64,000 bases of DNA from Borrelia duttonii Ly. GTDB lineage: Bacteria; Spirochaetota; Spirochaetia; Borreliales; Borreliaceae. The DNA is taken from contig NC_011229.1 in NCBI RefSeq assembly GCF_000019685.1, positions 434,001-498,000 on the forward strand. Direction: 5' to 3'. Within the stretch, counting starts at the first letter, position 1. The number at the start of each line of letters is the position of its first letter. The translations under genes were made by a program, and so were the position numbers. Shown piece by piece: positions 8,647 through 25,708 of the stretch. A model generated the notes under the pieces. It was not told where the DNA came from. It searched no databases and saw only the letters and a list, made by a program, of their open reading frames with translations.

Positions 8647-9579
8647 TTAATATTTAAATTGATTACGTCCCGAAATTTTAGCTTCATATAACTTATCATC
8701 AGCAAGTTTAATAATATTAGTAAAATTGGAATCTTGCGGAACTTGTTCTGCAAGTCCAATTGAAACTGTAACAAAATGAGAAATATCACTATACTCATGA
8801 ACTATTCCTAAATTTCTAATATCCTCAATTAAAAAACTAACAATCTTAATCATTTCTTCTAAACTTTTATTGACAGAAAATAAAATAAACTCCTCACCAC
8901 CATAACGTGCAACATCTATCTTATATTTAATAGCAATCCTATTTAAACTTTTGGCTATTAATTTAAGACATTCATCACCATTGGTATGTCCATAATTGTC
9001 ATTATATTTCTTAAAATAATCAATATCTAACATTCCCACAATAACATTATCTTGATGTTCTAATGCTTGCATCCACGATTTAGCAAATTTATCTGTAAAA
9101 AACCTTCTATTAGGAATTTGAGTTAAGCCATCAATTCTTGAAAGATTTTTAAAATAATCCCTAAGCCTTTTAAGTTCAAGATGAGTCTTAATTCTGGCAT
9201 TAATAATCCTTCCATTAAAAGGTTTTAAAATATAATCTACACCACCAACATTAAATCCTTCAAGTTGTGCATCAGTAGAATTTCTTGAACTTATAAATAT
9301 CACAGAAATATCTCTAGTCTCAGGATCATTTTTAAGTCTTCTACAAACTTCATAACCACTAACATCTGGAAGCAACACATCAAGAAGTATTAAATCTGGT
9401 TTATCAATTTCCACCTGTTTTAAAGCATCAAATCCATTTAGCGCAACTCTAATATCATAATCATTTTGCAAAATATCTAGTAACAAATCTAAATTTGTAG
9501 GCGTATCATCTACAAGTAATAACTTTTGAGGTTCAATCGCAATTTCATCAAAGTTATCTAAAATTATACCTTTCATCAC
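8647..9579 (-). CDS. rrp1: Response-regulator diguanylate cyclase Rrp1
   Basis: 310 residues. The N-terminal receiver domain (about 18-135) keeps the acidic pair D24/D25, the phospho-acceptor D67 and the conserved Lys in YILKPF. The C-terminal GGDEF domain (about 150-308) has the active-site motif as GGEEF, a catalytically competent form. It makes cyclic di-GMP from two GTP once phosphorylated by Hpk1; in Lyme Borrelia this pair is the only c-di-GMP synthesis system and is needed for the tick stage. Its ATG overlaps the hpk1 stop by 4 nt, so the two proteins are translationally coupled. Confidence 0.96.
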   Translation of the reverse strand: MMKGIILDNFDEIAIEPQKLLLVDDTPTNLDLLLDILQNDYDIRVALNGFDALKQVEIDKPDLILLDVLLPDVSGYEVCRRLKNDPETRDISVIFISSRNSTDAQLEGFNVGGVDYILKPFNGRIINARIKTHLELKRLRDYFKNLSRIDGLTQIPNRRFFTDKFAKSWMQALEHQDNVIVGMLDIDYFKKYNDNYGHTNGDECLKLIAKSLNRIAIKYKIDVARYGGEEFILFSVNKSLEEMIKIVSFLIEDIRNLGIVHEYSDISHFVTVSIGLAEQVPQDSNFTNIIKLADDKLYEAKISGRNQFKY

Positions 9580-12500
9580 AATTTCCCTATTCTATTATGG
9601 CTCATCATACGTTTGATAATGTTAACACTTTCCTTAAAATTATATACCCTTAAACATTCAACAAGAGAATCAAATAACACAATATTATCATCATCCCAAT
9701 GATATTTTTTAAGGGTTTCAAGAATTTTTTTATATTCTTTTGGATTTCTATTTTCTATCTCATTTAAAAGTTTTTGCATAATAATTAAAAAGTCATTATT
9801 ACTTTGAAATTCTAATTTTTCATAATCATCAATATCAACAACATTTAATATCCGATCTCTTATATTTTTAACAAGCATAATCAAATTTTGACGTGCTTTA
9901 GAATATAGTACTCTTAATTCCTCTATTGAATCTGTACCATTTTCAATTTGTTTAAAATCATCAAATAAATTACTACGCATATTACCAAGAGCACCTGCTA
10001 TTGAATGTGCCAACTCTTTTATTAATACCACATTATTTAAATTAAATGCCTCATCCAAATCACGTATAATATTATCACTCATGACAACAAAACCTCTACA
10101 TAAATCAATGTACATGTCATACGAAATATCCAAATCTTGCAAAGCACGATTAATATCCAAATCATCCAATTTATCGAAATTTTTATATTCTATAATATTA
10201 TTATTCTTAACCTCATCAATATATAAATATTTTTTTAATATATATTTAATCGACTTAATATGTATGGGTTTTGCAAGATAATCATTCATTCCACTCTCCA
10301 AACACCTATCTTTATATTCCCTTAAAGCATGTGCAGTAACAGCTATTAACACACATGAATTTAAATTATTTTGTTTTTCATATCTTCGTATTTCTTCAGA
10401 TACTGTAAATCCATCACATTTTGGCATTCTTATGTCAACAAAAGCAATATCATATCTATTGGTTTTTAAATAATCAATGGCCTTAAAACCATCATCCACA
10501 ATATCAATAGAATCTTCTCTAACGCCTATAACAATCAAAATATTTTTTAAAATTTTTTGATTAATCTCATTATCTTCGGCTATCAATATACAAATATTAT
10601 CCTTAAGCTTGAAAATTCCAGAATCATCAATTAATGGAGCATCTACAAGTGAACCATTTATAATCCAATCAGAATAAAAATCCCACCTTTTAAAAGGTTT
10701 TTGAATATATTCGTATTTAAAATCAATGATCTCTTCATTCTTTAAATAATAGAACACAAATACTATTTTTGCATCTAAATTTAATTTTTCAAGCCGTTCA
10801 GCAAATTTTAAACACTTTTGTAAATCCGCATTATCAACATTTATAAAAATAAAATCATAATAAGGATATTTAGAACATTCTTCATAAGCATCCTCATAAG
10901 AATAAAAATTACGTACGTTATCCTTATAATCAAGGATTTCACTTATTTCATTTAACAAGACAACAGCTTTATTACTTGAAAATAAAGTTAAAATCTTTTT
11001 ATTCCTAATCAATTTAAATTTACTTTTCTCTTTATCATTAATCTCATTACCTAAAACAAAAGGCAACATAAATGAAAAAGTTGTCCCTTTGCCCACCTCA
11101 CTCTCAACAGTAATACCAGGACCACCCATTAAACTGACAAGCTTTCTAGATATTGCAAGTCCAAGTCCCGTTCCTTCATATTCTTTTGCATCAAAGTCAT
11201 CTCCCTGTTTGAATAATTCAAATATTACGGGTATATTTCCTTTTTTAATTCCTTTACCAGTATCAATTACTTTAAATTCAATGGTAAAAATTCTATCACC
11301 ATTATCACCTTCTCTAGTACATATAATTTCATAGTTTATAATTATGATTCCTTCCTTAGTAAACTTAAAAGCATTGCTTATCAAATTAATAAGTACTTTC
11401 TTAAGTCTAGACCTATCTCCTATCAAATAATTATTTAAATCTGATTTTGAATAAAAAATTAAATCAAGATTATGTTTTGCGCTTTGAGACTGAAAACTTT
11501 TTACAACTTCTTCAATCTCATATTCTAGATTTATTTCATTATTTTCAATATATATACCATTCATATCTATTTTAGAGATATACAATATTTCATCAATCAA
11601 AGAAAGTAATGAAGTAGATGAATAATTGATCATTTGCACATATTCTTTTTGAACACCTAAAAGATCTGTATTATCTAGAAGTTCGGTAGCTGCTATTATG
11701 CCATTAATGGGAGTACGAATGTCATGACTCATACTTGCTAAAAAAATAGTCTTAGCAACAATAGCATCTTCAATAACTTTTTTTTCACTAATTACAGAAG
11801 AATACATTTTTTTTCTAAATCCTATTTCTTTCAATAATCTGAATAAGAAAAACATTAAAATAGTTAAAACAAAAAAAACAATCGCTAAGACTAATATACC
11901 AGATTTTTTTAATTTCATGTCTTTAGAACTTTCATGAACATTAAATACCCAATCATCAAAATATAATTTATTATTAACATTTGTTCGGAATAAAATTTTT
12001 TGTATAATTCTTCTTAAAATATAATCTTGATTATAAACAGCAATATTCAAATTAAATGATAAATCCGACACATTAACAATTTTTTCAAGATCTCTAACAT
12101 TTAAATCTTCAAAATTAACAGTAGCAGTATACTCATCACTAAGAATTCCATCAACTTCTCTCTTGTATATCAAATCCAAAGCCTCTTTAAAACTCTCTAC
12201 TTGTACTAATTGTGCTCCTATTTGGGTTTCCAATTTATTAGAATATAAAAAGTTAAGCACTGCTATACGATCAGATGATTTGGGAATAAATAAATTAGTT
12301 TTTTGTGAAAAAATATATAAAGGAATTCCTGAAACTGATTTAATATTAAAAAAATAATCTAAATTTGCACTATCCAAATTAGAAGACAAAATATCTATTT
12401 GACCATTCTTAATTAAATCTTTGAGTTCCCGCTCACGTACATTAATAATATTAAAATCCACATTTGTTAATCTTTTTATCTTTTTAATTAACCATTCATT

Positions 12501-14021
12501 TATTCCCTTATAACGACCAGAATTTACATAATCAACAGGATACCAATTCTTAACAGCAAGATTTAATTTTTTATTGTGCTCCAACCAAATTTTTTCTTCA
12601 ATATTAAAATTACTGCTATTTACATGGCTATAACAACTACTTTGATAATCTTCAATCTCATTTTGAGTAAACCAATTTTTATCTATCTCTAATAAAGTAT
12701 CAAATAAGATATTTGATGTTAATGCATCTAGCATATACGAGAACAACTGCAATTTGCGAATATTACTAGCTAATATTAAAGGTTTTTGCACGTTAAAACT
12801 TAAATCTTTAAATTTTAATATATTATTATACCCATGCAACCTCAATAGATAATTTGTAGTAATTGAATTTTCTATAAAACCATATGAATTATTTATTATA
12901 TCTGCAAAATTATTAACTATGTCTGTATTTTTATCTAACCTTATACCACTTAAGTGAAAATCAACAATTTGTGAATTTAAGATTTTATCACTATTTCTAG
13001 AATTCGTTAAGTAAAAATTAAAATCAAGCATACATATTGGATCTGTTACTTTATAGATTTTTGAAGTCAAAATATTATTATCTTCAATAATACCACCCCA
13101 AACAGATATATCTTTATCATCCAGACTCAGTTTAATACTTTCCTTTGGAAATCCTACAAATTTTAAAGAAAAAGCATATTCTCTAGAGAGATCATTCCAT
13201 AAATCAACTAAAATTCCTGATAATTGACCTTTAGAATTAATAAAACTTAAAGGAGGATAATCATTATATATTCCAACATCAAGATTAAATAAGTAATCTA
13301 ACTCCTTAAAAGAAGCATATTCGCTTTTAGAGAGAGCTTTCATATAACTCAAGAGATCAATATCTAAACTCTTCAGTTCATTAACAGCTTTTTTACTAAT
13401 AGCAACCCGTATGCCAAAACTATAAAAATAGTCAGAATTAAATACTTTTAAAAAAGATGGATCAAAATAAATATGCCATAAAAAATACAATGATTTGTAA
13501 CTTCCATATATTAAATCAATTTTGTTATCTCTTAATGCTGAAAATAACTGTTGTGTATCTGAAAATGAAAAAACATTATCAATATGACCATGCAACTTCA
13601 AAATATCTTTATATATGCTATTTTTTACAACTCCTACACGAAATTCTTTTGAAAGAGATGGATTTGTAATTTTTTGATTTTCCTTTGAATTATAAACCAA
13701 TGCCGTTACACATTTGCCAATTTCATTTTTAAAATACAGATGTTCACTTAAATCAGAATTATATGTTAATCCCAAATAAACCACATCATCTTCTATTTTG
13801 CTTTGATCAAGATAATCAATGGCCTCTACACTAATTTCATAATGATGATCCTGTGCCCATTTGTTAAGAAGATAAAAAATCATACCAGTCATCTTACCTT
13901 CTTTATTTTTGTAATATAAAGGATAATATTGATCTACAAGCTTAAATTTTAGAGTTTGTTTGGCTGACAAACTAATATAAGAAAAAAAAAGTACAAATAA
14001 AAAAATTTTCAAATTGCGCAT
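9576..14021 (-). CDS. hpk1: Hybrid sensor histidine kinase Hpk1
   Basis: 1481 residues from the ATG at 14021, which begins a signal peptide (MRNLKIFLFVLFFSYISLSA). The open frame continues upstream to 14186 but would run through the 5S rRNA gene, so that extension is rejected. Order: three periplasmic SBP_bac_3-like solute-binding domains (about 25-240, 245-475, 484-700), one membrane helix (about 709-727), a HisKA domain with the phospho-His near 764 (SMSHDIRTP), an ATPase domain (NAFKF, DTGKG, GTGLGLAIS near 952), a receiver domain with Asp near 1195 (FVDIRMPKCDG), and a C-terminal HPt domain with His near 1339 (HSIAGALGNM). It phosphorylates Rrp1. The triple binding-protein head implies small-molecule sensing in the periplasm. 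Confidence 0.96.
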   Translation of the reverse strand: MRNLKIFLFVLFFSYISLSAKQTLKFKLVDQYYPLYYKNKEGKMTGMIFYLLNKWAQDHHYEISVEAIDYLDQSKIEDDVVYLGLTYNSDLSEHLYFKNEIGKCVTALVYNSKENQKITNPSLSKEFRVGVVKNSIYKDILKLHGHIDNVFSFSDTQQLFSALRDNKIDLIYGSYKSLYFLWHIYFDPSFLKVFNSDYFYSFGIRVAISKKAVNELKSLDIDLLSYMKALSKSEYASFKELDYLFNLDVGIYNDYPPLSFINSKGQLSGILVDLWNDLSREYAFSLKFVGFPKESIKLSLDDKDISVWGGIIEDNNILTSKIYKVTDPICMLDFNFYLTNSRNSDKILNSQIVDFHLSGIRLDKNTDIVNNFADIINNSYGFIENSITTNYLLRLHGYNNILKFKDLSFNVQKPLILASNIRKLQLFSYMLDALTSNILFDTLLEIDKNWFTQNEIEDYQSSCYSHVNSSNFNIEEKIWLEHNKKLNLAVKNWYPVDYVNSGRYKGINEWLIKKIKRLTNVDFNIINVRERELKDLIKNGQIDILSSNLDSANLDYFFNIKSVSGIPLYIFSQKTNLFIPKSSDRIAVLNFLYSNKLETQIGAQLVQVESFKEALDLIYKREVDGILSDEYTATVNFEDLNVRDLEKIVNVSDLSFNLNIAVYNQDYILRRIIQKILFRTNVNNKLYFDDWVFNVHESSKDMKLKKSGILVLAIVFFVLTILMFFLFRLLKEIGFRKKMYSSVISEKKVIEDAIVAKTIFLASMSHDIRTPINGIIAATELLDNTDLLGVQKEYVQMINYSSTSLLSLIDEILYISKIDMNGIYIENNEINLEYEIEEVVKSFQSQSAKHNLDLIFYSKSDLNNYLIGDRSRLKKVLINLISNAFKFTKEGIIIINYEIICTREGDNGDRIFTIEFKVIDTGKGIKKGNIPVIFELFKQGDDFDAKEYEGTGLGLAISRKLVSLMGGPGITVESEVGKGTTFSFMLPFVLGNEINDKEKSKFKLIRNKKILTLFSSNKAVVLLNEISEILDYKDNVRNFYSYEDAYEECSKYPYYDFIFINVDNADLQKCLKFAERLEKLNLDAKIVFVFYYLKNEEIIDFKYEYIQKPFKRWDFYSDWIINGSLVDAPLIDDSGIFKLKDNICILIAEDNEINQKILKNILIVIGVREDSIDIVDDGFKAIDYLKTNRYDIAFVDIRMPKCDGFTVSEEIRRYEKQNNLNSCVLIAVTAHALREYKDRCLESGMNDYLAKPIHIKSIKYILKKYLYIDEVKNNNIIEYKNFDKLDDLDINRALQDLDISYDMYIDLCRGFVVMSDNIIRDLDEAFNLNNVVLIKELAHSIAGALGNMRSNLFDDFKQIENGTDSIEELRVLYSKARQNLIMLVKNIRDRILNVVDIDDYEKLEFQSNNDFLIIMQKLLNEIENRNPKEYKKILETLKKYHWDDDNIVLFDSLVECLRVYNFKESVNIIKRMMSHNRIGKL

Positions 14022-14079
14022 AATTATGCTACTTACATGTTTTAAAATAAACACTAACAGTACAATAAAACGAAAAAAA

Positions 14080-14191
14080 CCCTGGCAATAACTTACTCTC
14101 CCGCGAACTCGCAGTACCATCAGCGAATAAGAGCTTAACTTCTGTGTTCGGAATGATAACAGGTGTTTCCTCTTTTCTTTAATCACCAGGG
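14080..14191 (-). rRNA. rrf: 5S ribosomal RNA
   Basis: About 112 nt. The ends pair as CCCTGGTGA with TTGCCAGGG (helix I), and the interior contains the conserved 5S segment read on the minus strand (ATTCCGAACACAGAAG). It lies 21 bp downstream of the 23S 3' end and is co-transcribed with it. The terminal helix is immediately followed, in the direction of transcription, by GTTTTTTCG, so the 5S end may double as the transcription terminator. Confidence 0.95.
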
Positions 14192-14206
14192 TATTTACAG
14201 GAAGAC

Positions 14207-17158
<2,952 letters not shown>

Positions 17159-17201
17159 ATCTTCCATCTCTAACTTGCCAATCGTTTATACAACATAAAA
17201 T

Positions 17202-17230
17202 AATATATACTTTTAATTTTACTATGTCAA
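17202..17230 (-). promoter_or_regulatory. Promoter of the 23S-5S operon
   Basis: On the minus strand a perfect TTGACA (17225-17230) is followed after exactly 17 bp by TATATT (17202-17207). Predicted transcription starts near 17195, about 43 nt before the mature 23S end. This is one of the best sigma-70 promoters in the window and shows that 23S-5S need not be transcribed from the 16S promoter. Confidence 0.8.
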
Positions 17231-17292
17231 TACCATTATTACACTTTTTATCAAATATTTTTTTAAGATTAAAAAAAGAATAAAAACAAAAA

Positions 17293-18129
17293 TTAATTAA
17301 TATCAAGATCAAAAAATTCTATTAAAAATTTTGCAACCCCATCATTATCATTACAAAATTTTGTAAGCTCATTGTTTGGCAAACTATTCTTAACACGATC
17401 ATGTGCATTTTTCATTAAAATGCCCTTACCAACATTTTTTAACATTTCATAATCATTGCCATTATCACCAAATGCCAAAATAGAATCAACGCCAATACAT
17501 TCACACAAAGAAATATTTTTAATAGCATTATATTTGCTAGCATCAACATTTGTAATTTCAAAAAGATCATTAGCAGAATAAAACATACTTATGCCTTTAA
17601 AATTTTTCTCTCTAAGAGTATTTGCAAATTCTTCAAGCCTCAGTAAATCATGAGAATAATAAACTATCTTAGAACAAGAATTTATTTTAAGCTCAGATAA
17701 ATCAGTAATAATTGGTTTTATTCCCAAATTTTGAATAAAATGATTCATAATTGGACTTCTAATCTCTCTATCAGAATACCAATCATGAAGATCATAAAGA
17801 TTAATATCAATACCTTCTCTATCTACCTTAAAAATTTCTCTTACTATACCATAATCAATACTACATCTTAATAAAAGATCATTATTTAAAAATACCTCAG
17901 ATCCATTGGCTGTTACAATATAACCCTCATTAATTCTTAAGTCTTGAAGCTGAAGCAAAATATCCCTAATTTCATATAATCTTCTACCAGTAGCAATAAT
18001 TATATGAAAATCATCTCTCAACCTTAATAAAACCTTAAGGGTCAATGGGGTAATTTCATGCTTACTATTAAGTAAAGTCCCATCAAGATCAAAAACCAAC
18101 ATCTTATACTTTTCATAATTGGCATTCAT
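17293..18129 (-). CDS. HAD-superfamily hydrolase, Cof type
   Basis: 278 residues from the ATG at 18129. Motif I is FDLDGTLLNS (about residues 14-23), the nucleophile and acid/base Asp pair of HAD phosphatases. Motif II (IATGR) and the C-terminal AFGDNGND motif are intact, and the cap is of the Cof (C2) type. Such enzymes dephosphorylate small phosphosugars or cofactors; the substrate is unknown here. A longer frame begins at 18180, but the ATG at 18129 has a clear AGAGGA ribosome binding site. It is the Borrelia gene (BB0421-like) that normally follows 23S. Confidence 0.85.
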   Translation of the reverse strand: MNANYEKYKMLVFDLDGTLLNSKHEITPLTLKVLLRLRDDFHIIIATGRRLYEIRDILLQLQDLRINEGYIVTANGSEVFLNNDLLLRCSIDYGIVREIFKVDREGIDINLYDLHDWYSDREIRSPIMNHFIQNLGIKPIITDLSELKINSCSKIVYYSHDLLRLEEFANTLREKNFKGISMFYSANDLFEITNVDASKYNAIKNISLCECIGVDSILAFGDNGNDYEMLKNVGKGILMKNAHDRVKNSLPNNELTKFCNDNDGVAKFLIEFFDLDIN

Positions 18130-18265
18130 TGCAATATCCTCTTTTAAAATAAATGATATCACATCAAATTTACGAGGCATAGTTTTGCCTTGAATTAAAT
18201 TAATAAAAAAAATATAATTATTATGTTTACAAAGGTTAAAAATAGAGAGTTAAATGTAAAGATTA

Positions 18266-18790
18266 ATGAGTGATAAGATTTCAACTCTGTTTACAGAGAA
18301 AAAAATAAAAAGTAAAATCAAAGAACTAGCTCAAAAAATTAGAAGTTATTATAAAGACAAAAATAATGTGGTTTTTATATCGCTTCTCAAGGGTTCTTTC
18401 ATGTTCTTTGCAGATATTACAAGAGAAATTGGACTTAACGTAAAAATAGATTTTTTGCAAGCCTCAAGTTATGGCAACAAAACTCTATCTTCATTAAACG
18501 TGTTGATAAAAAAAGACATTGAAATTAACATAGAAAACTGTTATGTAATAATATTTGATGATATCGTAGACACTGGACTTACATATAAAAAAATAATTGC
18601 ACACTTACAAACTAAAAAACCCAAAGAAATCAAAATTTGTACGCTTTTCAACAAACCATCTAGAAGACTCACAGAAATAAAAATAGATTATACAGGTTTT
18701 GAAATTCAAAATGATTTCATCGTAGGATATGGTATTGATTTTAATGAAAAGCATAGAACTCTTAGAAGTGTAGCAAAAATAAATCAATAG
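18266..18790 (+). CDS. hpt: Hypoxanthine phosphoribosyltransferase
   Basis: 174 residues, normal for the family. It condenses hypoxanthine (or guanine) with PRPP to IMP (or GMP). The PRPP-binding motif IIFDDIVDTGLTY (about residues 95-107) and the loop LLKGSFMFF (about 40-48) are intact. First gene of hpt-purA-purB, with purA starting 9 bp after its stop. Blood is rich in hypoxanthine, so this lets the organism make IMP from host purine without a de novo pathway. From memory these three genes are absent from Lyme Borrelia and characteristic of relapsing-fever species. Confidence 0.94.
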   Translation: MSDKISTLFTEKKIKSKIKELAQKIRSYYKDKNNVVFISLLKGSFMFFADITREIGLNVKIDFLQASSYGNKTLSSLNVLIKKDIEINIENCYVIIFDDIVDTGLTYKKIIAHLQTKKPKEIKICTLFNKPSRRLTEIKIDYTGFEIQNDFIVGYGIDFNEKHRTLRSVAKINQ

Positions 18791-21462
<2,672 letters not shown>

Positions 21463-21467
21463 CCAAA

Positions 21468-22022
21468 CTAATATTTAGAAACAAATTTATTACCCTTTAT
21501 ATAAAATCTCCAAAGTTTATTTGCATACTCTTCACCTGCATAATGAACATTTATTCTCTTTGCACATACAATTTCAAAATTTAAAGATAAACTCTTCCTT
21601 AAAAAAAGCTTACTATCATTAAGCAAATCTATTTTGTTAAATTTTAAATCTATATTTAAAAATTTAGTAAGTTTGCCAGGTCCATTAGTAAATATTCTAT
21701 CAACTTTTGGAGAAATAGGCTCAATGCCTCTTATTAAAACAGCATGGGGAGCATGTTTATCAGATGCCACAACATTTAACATATAATGCATACCATAAAT
21801 CATATAAATATAAGCATATCCTCCAACATTATACATAGCACTAGTACGATTCGTTATTTTACCACCATAAGCATGACAAGCCTTATCAATAACACCCATA
21901 TAGGCTTCTGTTTCAACAATTCTTGAAATAATCTCTATCTCATTTATTTTTCTAACTAATAAATGTCCAAGCAAAGACTGAGCCACAATAACAGCATCTT
22001 GCATAAAAAACTCTCTATTCAT
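21468..22022 (-). CDS. mag: 3-methyladenine DNA glycosylase (AAG/MPG type)
   Basis: 184 residues from the ATG at 22022. It removes alkylated purines from DNA in base-excision repair. Family motifs are GHLLVRK, VETEAYMG (the catalytic Glu region), DKACHAYGG, TNRTSAMYNVGGYAYIYMIY, HAVLIRGIEP and NGPGKLTK. The frame extends upstream to a TTG at 22058 and there is also an ATG at 22004 with AGAGAG before it, so the N-terminus is uncertain by up to 18 residues. It is a normal Borrelia inhabitant of the rRNA region. Confidence 0.88.
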   Translation of the reverse strand: MNREFFMQDAVIVAQSLLGHLLVRKINEIEIISRIVETEAYMGVIDKACHAYGGKITNRTSAMYNVGGYAYIYMIYGMHYMLNVVASDKHAPHAVLIRGIEPISPKVDRIFTNGPGKLTKFLNIDLKFNKIDLLNDSKLFLRKSLSLNFEIVCAKRINVHYAGEEYANKLWRFYIKGNKFVSKY

Positions 22023-22136
22023 TAATACAATTCTAAACAAAACAAAAACCAAATTCAAAATTTATCGTAATGAAAACATATATTAAACAACAATCCAAAA
22101 AATAGTATAAATCATAATAGAAAAATAAACCGTATA

Positions 22137-22165
22137 TTGACAAACCTAATAAAGTTCAATAGAAT
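22137..22165 (+). promoter_or_regulatory. Promoter of tRNA-Ile
   Basis: Perfect TTGACA (22137-22142), 17-bp spacer, TAGAAT (22160-22165). Predicted start is near 22172, about 17 nt before the tRNA. The tRNA is on the strand opposite to 16S, tRNA-Ala and 23S, so it needs its own promoter. Confidence 0.75.
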
Positions 22166-22188
22166 CTTAAAGGGTAAGAATATTTTAG

Positions 22189-22262
22189 GGGATCATAGCT
22201 CAGGTGGTGAGAGCGCAGGTCTGATAAACCTGAGGTCGGAGGTTCAAGTCCTCCTGGTCCCA
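22189..22262 (+). tRNA. tRNA-Ile (GAT anticodon)
   Basis: 74 nt cloverleaf. The acceptor stem is GGGATCA with TGGTCCC. The anticodon arm CAGGT-CTGATAA-ACCTG gives anticodon GAT, reading AUC/AUU. The T arm is GGAGG-TTCAAGT-CCTCC. No encoded CCA. Confidence 0.96.
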
Positions 22263-22585
22263 ATTTACTAAGACTCATTTTAAGAAACATCCAAATATTT
22301 AAAGAAATGCCTTACGCTTAGTGATTTGCAATTCCTAAACCCACATCTTAAAAATCAAAAATTAATTGTAACGAATGCAAACAAAAAATGAAAAAACAAA
22401 ATCTAAATTAAGATCACTTATCATGAATTGCCATACGTAAACAACCGTACTTAATTAAAGACATAATAAAAAACACATTACCTAGACAATAAAATTAGAA
22501 CGGATCCTTAACAATTTTAAATTTAGCTACAATCAACATAGCATTACTGCTAATTATAACCTCCATTTATTCAGCCTAAAATAAA
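22263..22585. other. Intergenic spacer between tRNA-Ile and tRNA-Ala
   Basis: 323 bp without a credible reading frame, ribosome binding site or strong hairpin. The two tRNAs transcribe toward each other here, so the spacer must hold termination for both, but I see no obvious stem with a T-run. It looks like degenerate AT-rich sequence. Confidence 0.5.
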
Positions 22586-22659
22586 TGGAGGTTGAGGGAC
22601 TCGAACCCTCGACCCCCGGCTTGCAAAGCCGATGCTCTAGCCAACTGAGCTAAACCCCC
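22586..22659 (-). tRNA. tRNA-Ala (TGC anticodon)
   Basis: 74 nt on the minus strand. The acceptor stem is GGGGGTT with AACCTCC (one G-U pair). The anticodon loop TTTGCAA gives anticodon TGC. The T arm is GAGGG-TTCGAGT-CCCTC. It lies about 85 bp downstream of the 16S 3' end on the same strand and is presumably cut from the 16S transcript. Confidence 0.96.
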
Positions 22660-22744
22660 TAAAAATAGTCTTAGAAAAGACAAAGGAAGAGTTAAAACAT
22701 AATTTACATTTCATAATTTACCTTTAAGTAATACCTTTCTCTTA

Positions 22745-24284
<1,540 letters not shown>

Positions 24285-24394
24285 TTATTTCTAATTTAAA
24301 AAATTAACAGGTTATGTATTTTATTTGGCTTATTAAACCTTACTTAACTCTTCCCTTCTCTCTTCTTCCAATTTATAATATCAACTCTTACTAC

Positions 24395-24421
24395 TTTATA
24401 ACATACTCTATTCTTTGTCAA
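24395..24421 (-). promoter_or_regulatory. Probable 16S rRNA promoter
   Basis: Minus strand: perfect TTGACA (24416-24421), 15-bp spacer, TATAAA (24395-24400). Predicted start near 24388 leaves a leader of about 104 nt before mature 16S. The spacer is short. The rpmH promoter in this window shows the same TTGACA-N15-TATAAN layout. Confidence 0.6.
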
Positions 24422-24777
24422 TACTTAATCTTTATTTTTTATATCATTATTTCAAAGGAAATATTATCATACTATATAATTTTCCTATATTTGATTAATC
24501 TATTAACTATATCCAATATTTTCAATATTAAAAGATGTTTAAATTTTCAAGAAAGGAAAATTTCATAATTAAAATCAAACCTTAGTTTAAAATAACATCT
24601 ATTTTAGTAAAAAATAACGCAACTAAAACAGCCAAATCAATTACCCAATAATCTTGAATGATTTATACTAACAATTCAAACATTTACAATTTTTTCATTC
24701 ATAATTTACTCTTTGTCATAAAAACAATCAATACATAACATCATATAACGCATTTTTTTTATAAAAAACCACTAATA
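24422..24777. other. Non-coding region upstream of the 16S promoter
   Basis: About 356 bp between the 16S promoter and the end of rsmI, very AT-rich. The only long open frame (24314-24568, plus) runs across the 16S promoter, has no ribosome binding site and encodes a compositionally biased hydrophobic chain, so I do not call it. A/T-rich tracts upstream of the -35 could act as an UP element. Confidence 0.5.
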
Positions 24778-25452
24778 TTAATTTTTAGACTTTCTACTAA
24801 CCAAAATCGTAAATTCTCCTTTATCCTTATTATGTTTTTCAAAATATTTTTTCAATTCCAAAGGTTTGCCAATTTTATATTCTTCATATAACTTAGTCAT
24901 TTCACGACCAACAAGAACATTGGCATTTAAATCTACTAAAGAAATTTCAGACAATAATTTTAAAATTCTATGACTAGACTCAAGCAAAATAAACGCATCT
25001 CCTCTATGATAAAGTTCTTCAATGCGCTTTACCCTTTTAACTCCTTTATTTGGCAAAAATCCTTCAAATACTATGACTTTATCTCTAAAAGGATTAACAC
25101 TAATTACTGTATTAAAAGAGCTAATACCTGGAATAGGACAAATTTTATATCCATTTTTAAATGCTGCATCAACAAGCAAACTACCAGGATCACTAAGACA
25201 AGGAGTTCCCGCATCACTAACAAAAGCCACATTGCTTCCACTAGACAAATAACTTAACAATAAATCAATTCGCTTATATTCTGTTATAGCATTACAAGAA
25301 ATTAATTTTTTAACAATACCATAATGAGATAAAAGTCTCTTAGCAATTCTTGTATCCTCAGCAAATATAACATCAACCAACTTTAAAATATCAATTGCAC
25401 GATATGTAATATCACCTAAATTACCTATAGGCGTTCCCACAATATATAACAC
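24778..25452 (-). CDS. rsmI: 16S rRNA (cytidine1402-2'-O)-methyltransferase
   Basis: 224 residues, at the short end for RsmI. It uses SAM to methylate C1402 of 16S rRNA in the decoding centre. Tetrapyrrole-methylase fold signatures are intact: VGTPIGNLGDITYRA at the N-terminus, FAEDTR (about 31-36), SDAGTPCLSDPG (about 79-90) and PIPGISS. The C-terminal small domain found in longer homologues is short. It lies directly upstream of the 16S gene on the same strand, which fits its function. Confidence 0.92.
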   Translation of the reverse strand: MLYIVGTPIGNLGDITYRAIDILKLVDVIFAEDTRIAKRLLSHYGIVKKLISCNAITEYKRIDLLLSYLSSGSNVAFVSDAGTPCLSDPGSLLVDAAFKNGYKICPIPGISSFNTVISVNPFRDKVIVFEGFLPNKGVKRVKRIEELYHRGDAFILLESSHRILKLLSEISLVDLNANVLVGREMTKLYEEYKIGKPLELKKYFEKHNKDKGEFTILVSRKSKN

Positions 25453-25708
25453 ATGTTCTCCTTAAGAGTTTAAATATCAATCTACAAAAAAAACAAATTA
25501 CCTTAATATTGTCTAATAATAATATTTAATACTCAATGGGATTTAATGCAAAAAAATTGCATACAACTTAAATCATCCGCAAAGCACTTGACACTGCAAT
25601 AAAAATATTTAGTTTTTATATACTCATATAAGAAAATATTTATTTTTATGTTATATTTATATTGTTACTTAATTTTCACAACTGAAAACTAAAAGGCGGT
25701 AAAGTTTC

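Noticed and set aside
14022-14186. 55-residue N-terminal extension of the Hpk1 reading frame
   Set aside because: It is the antisense-free read-through of 5S rRNA and its trailer. The ATG at 14021 begins a proper signal peptide.
24314-24568. 84-codon plus-strand frame upstream of 16S
   Set aside because: No ribosome binding site, AT-driven hydrophobic composition, and it overlaps the 16S promoter.
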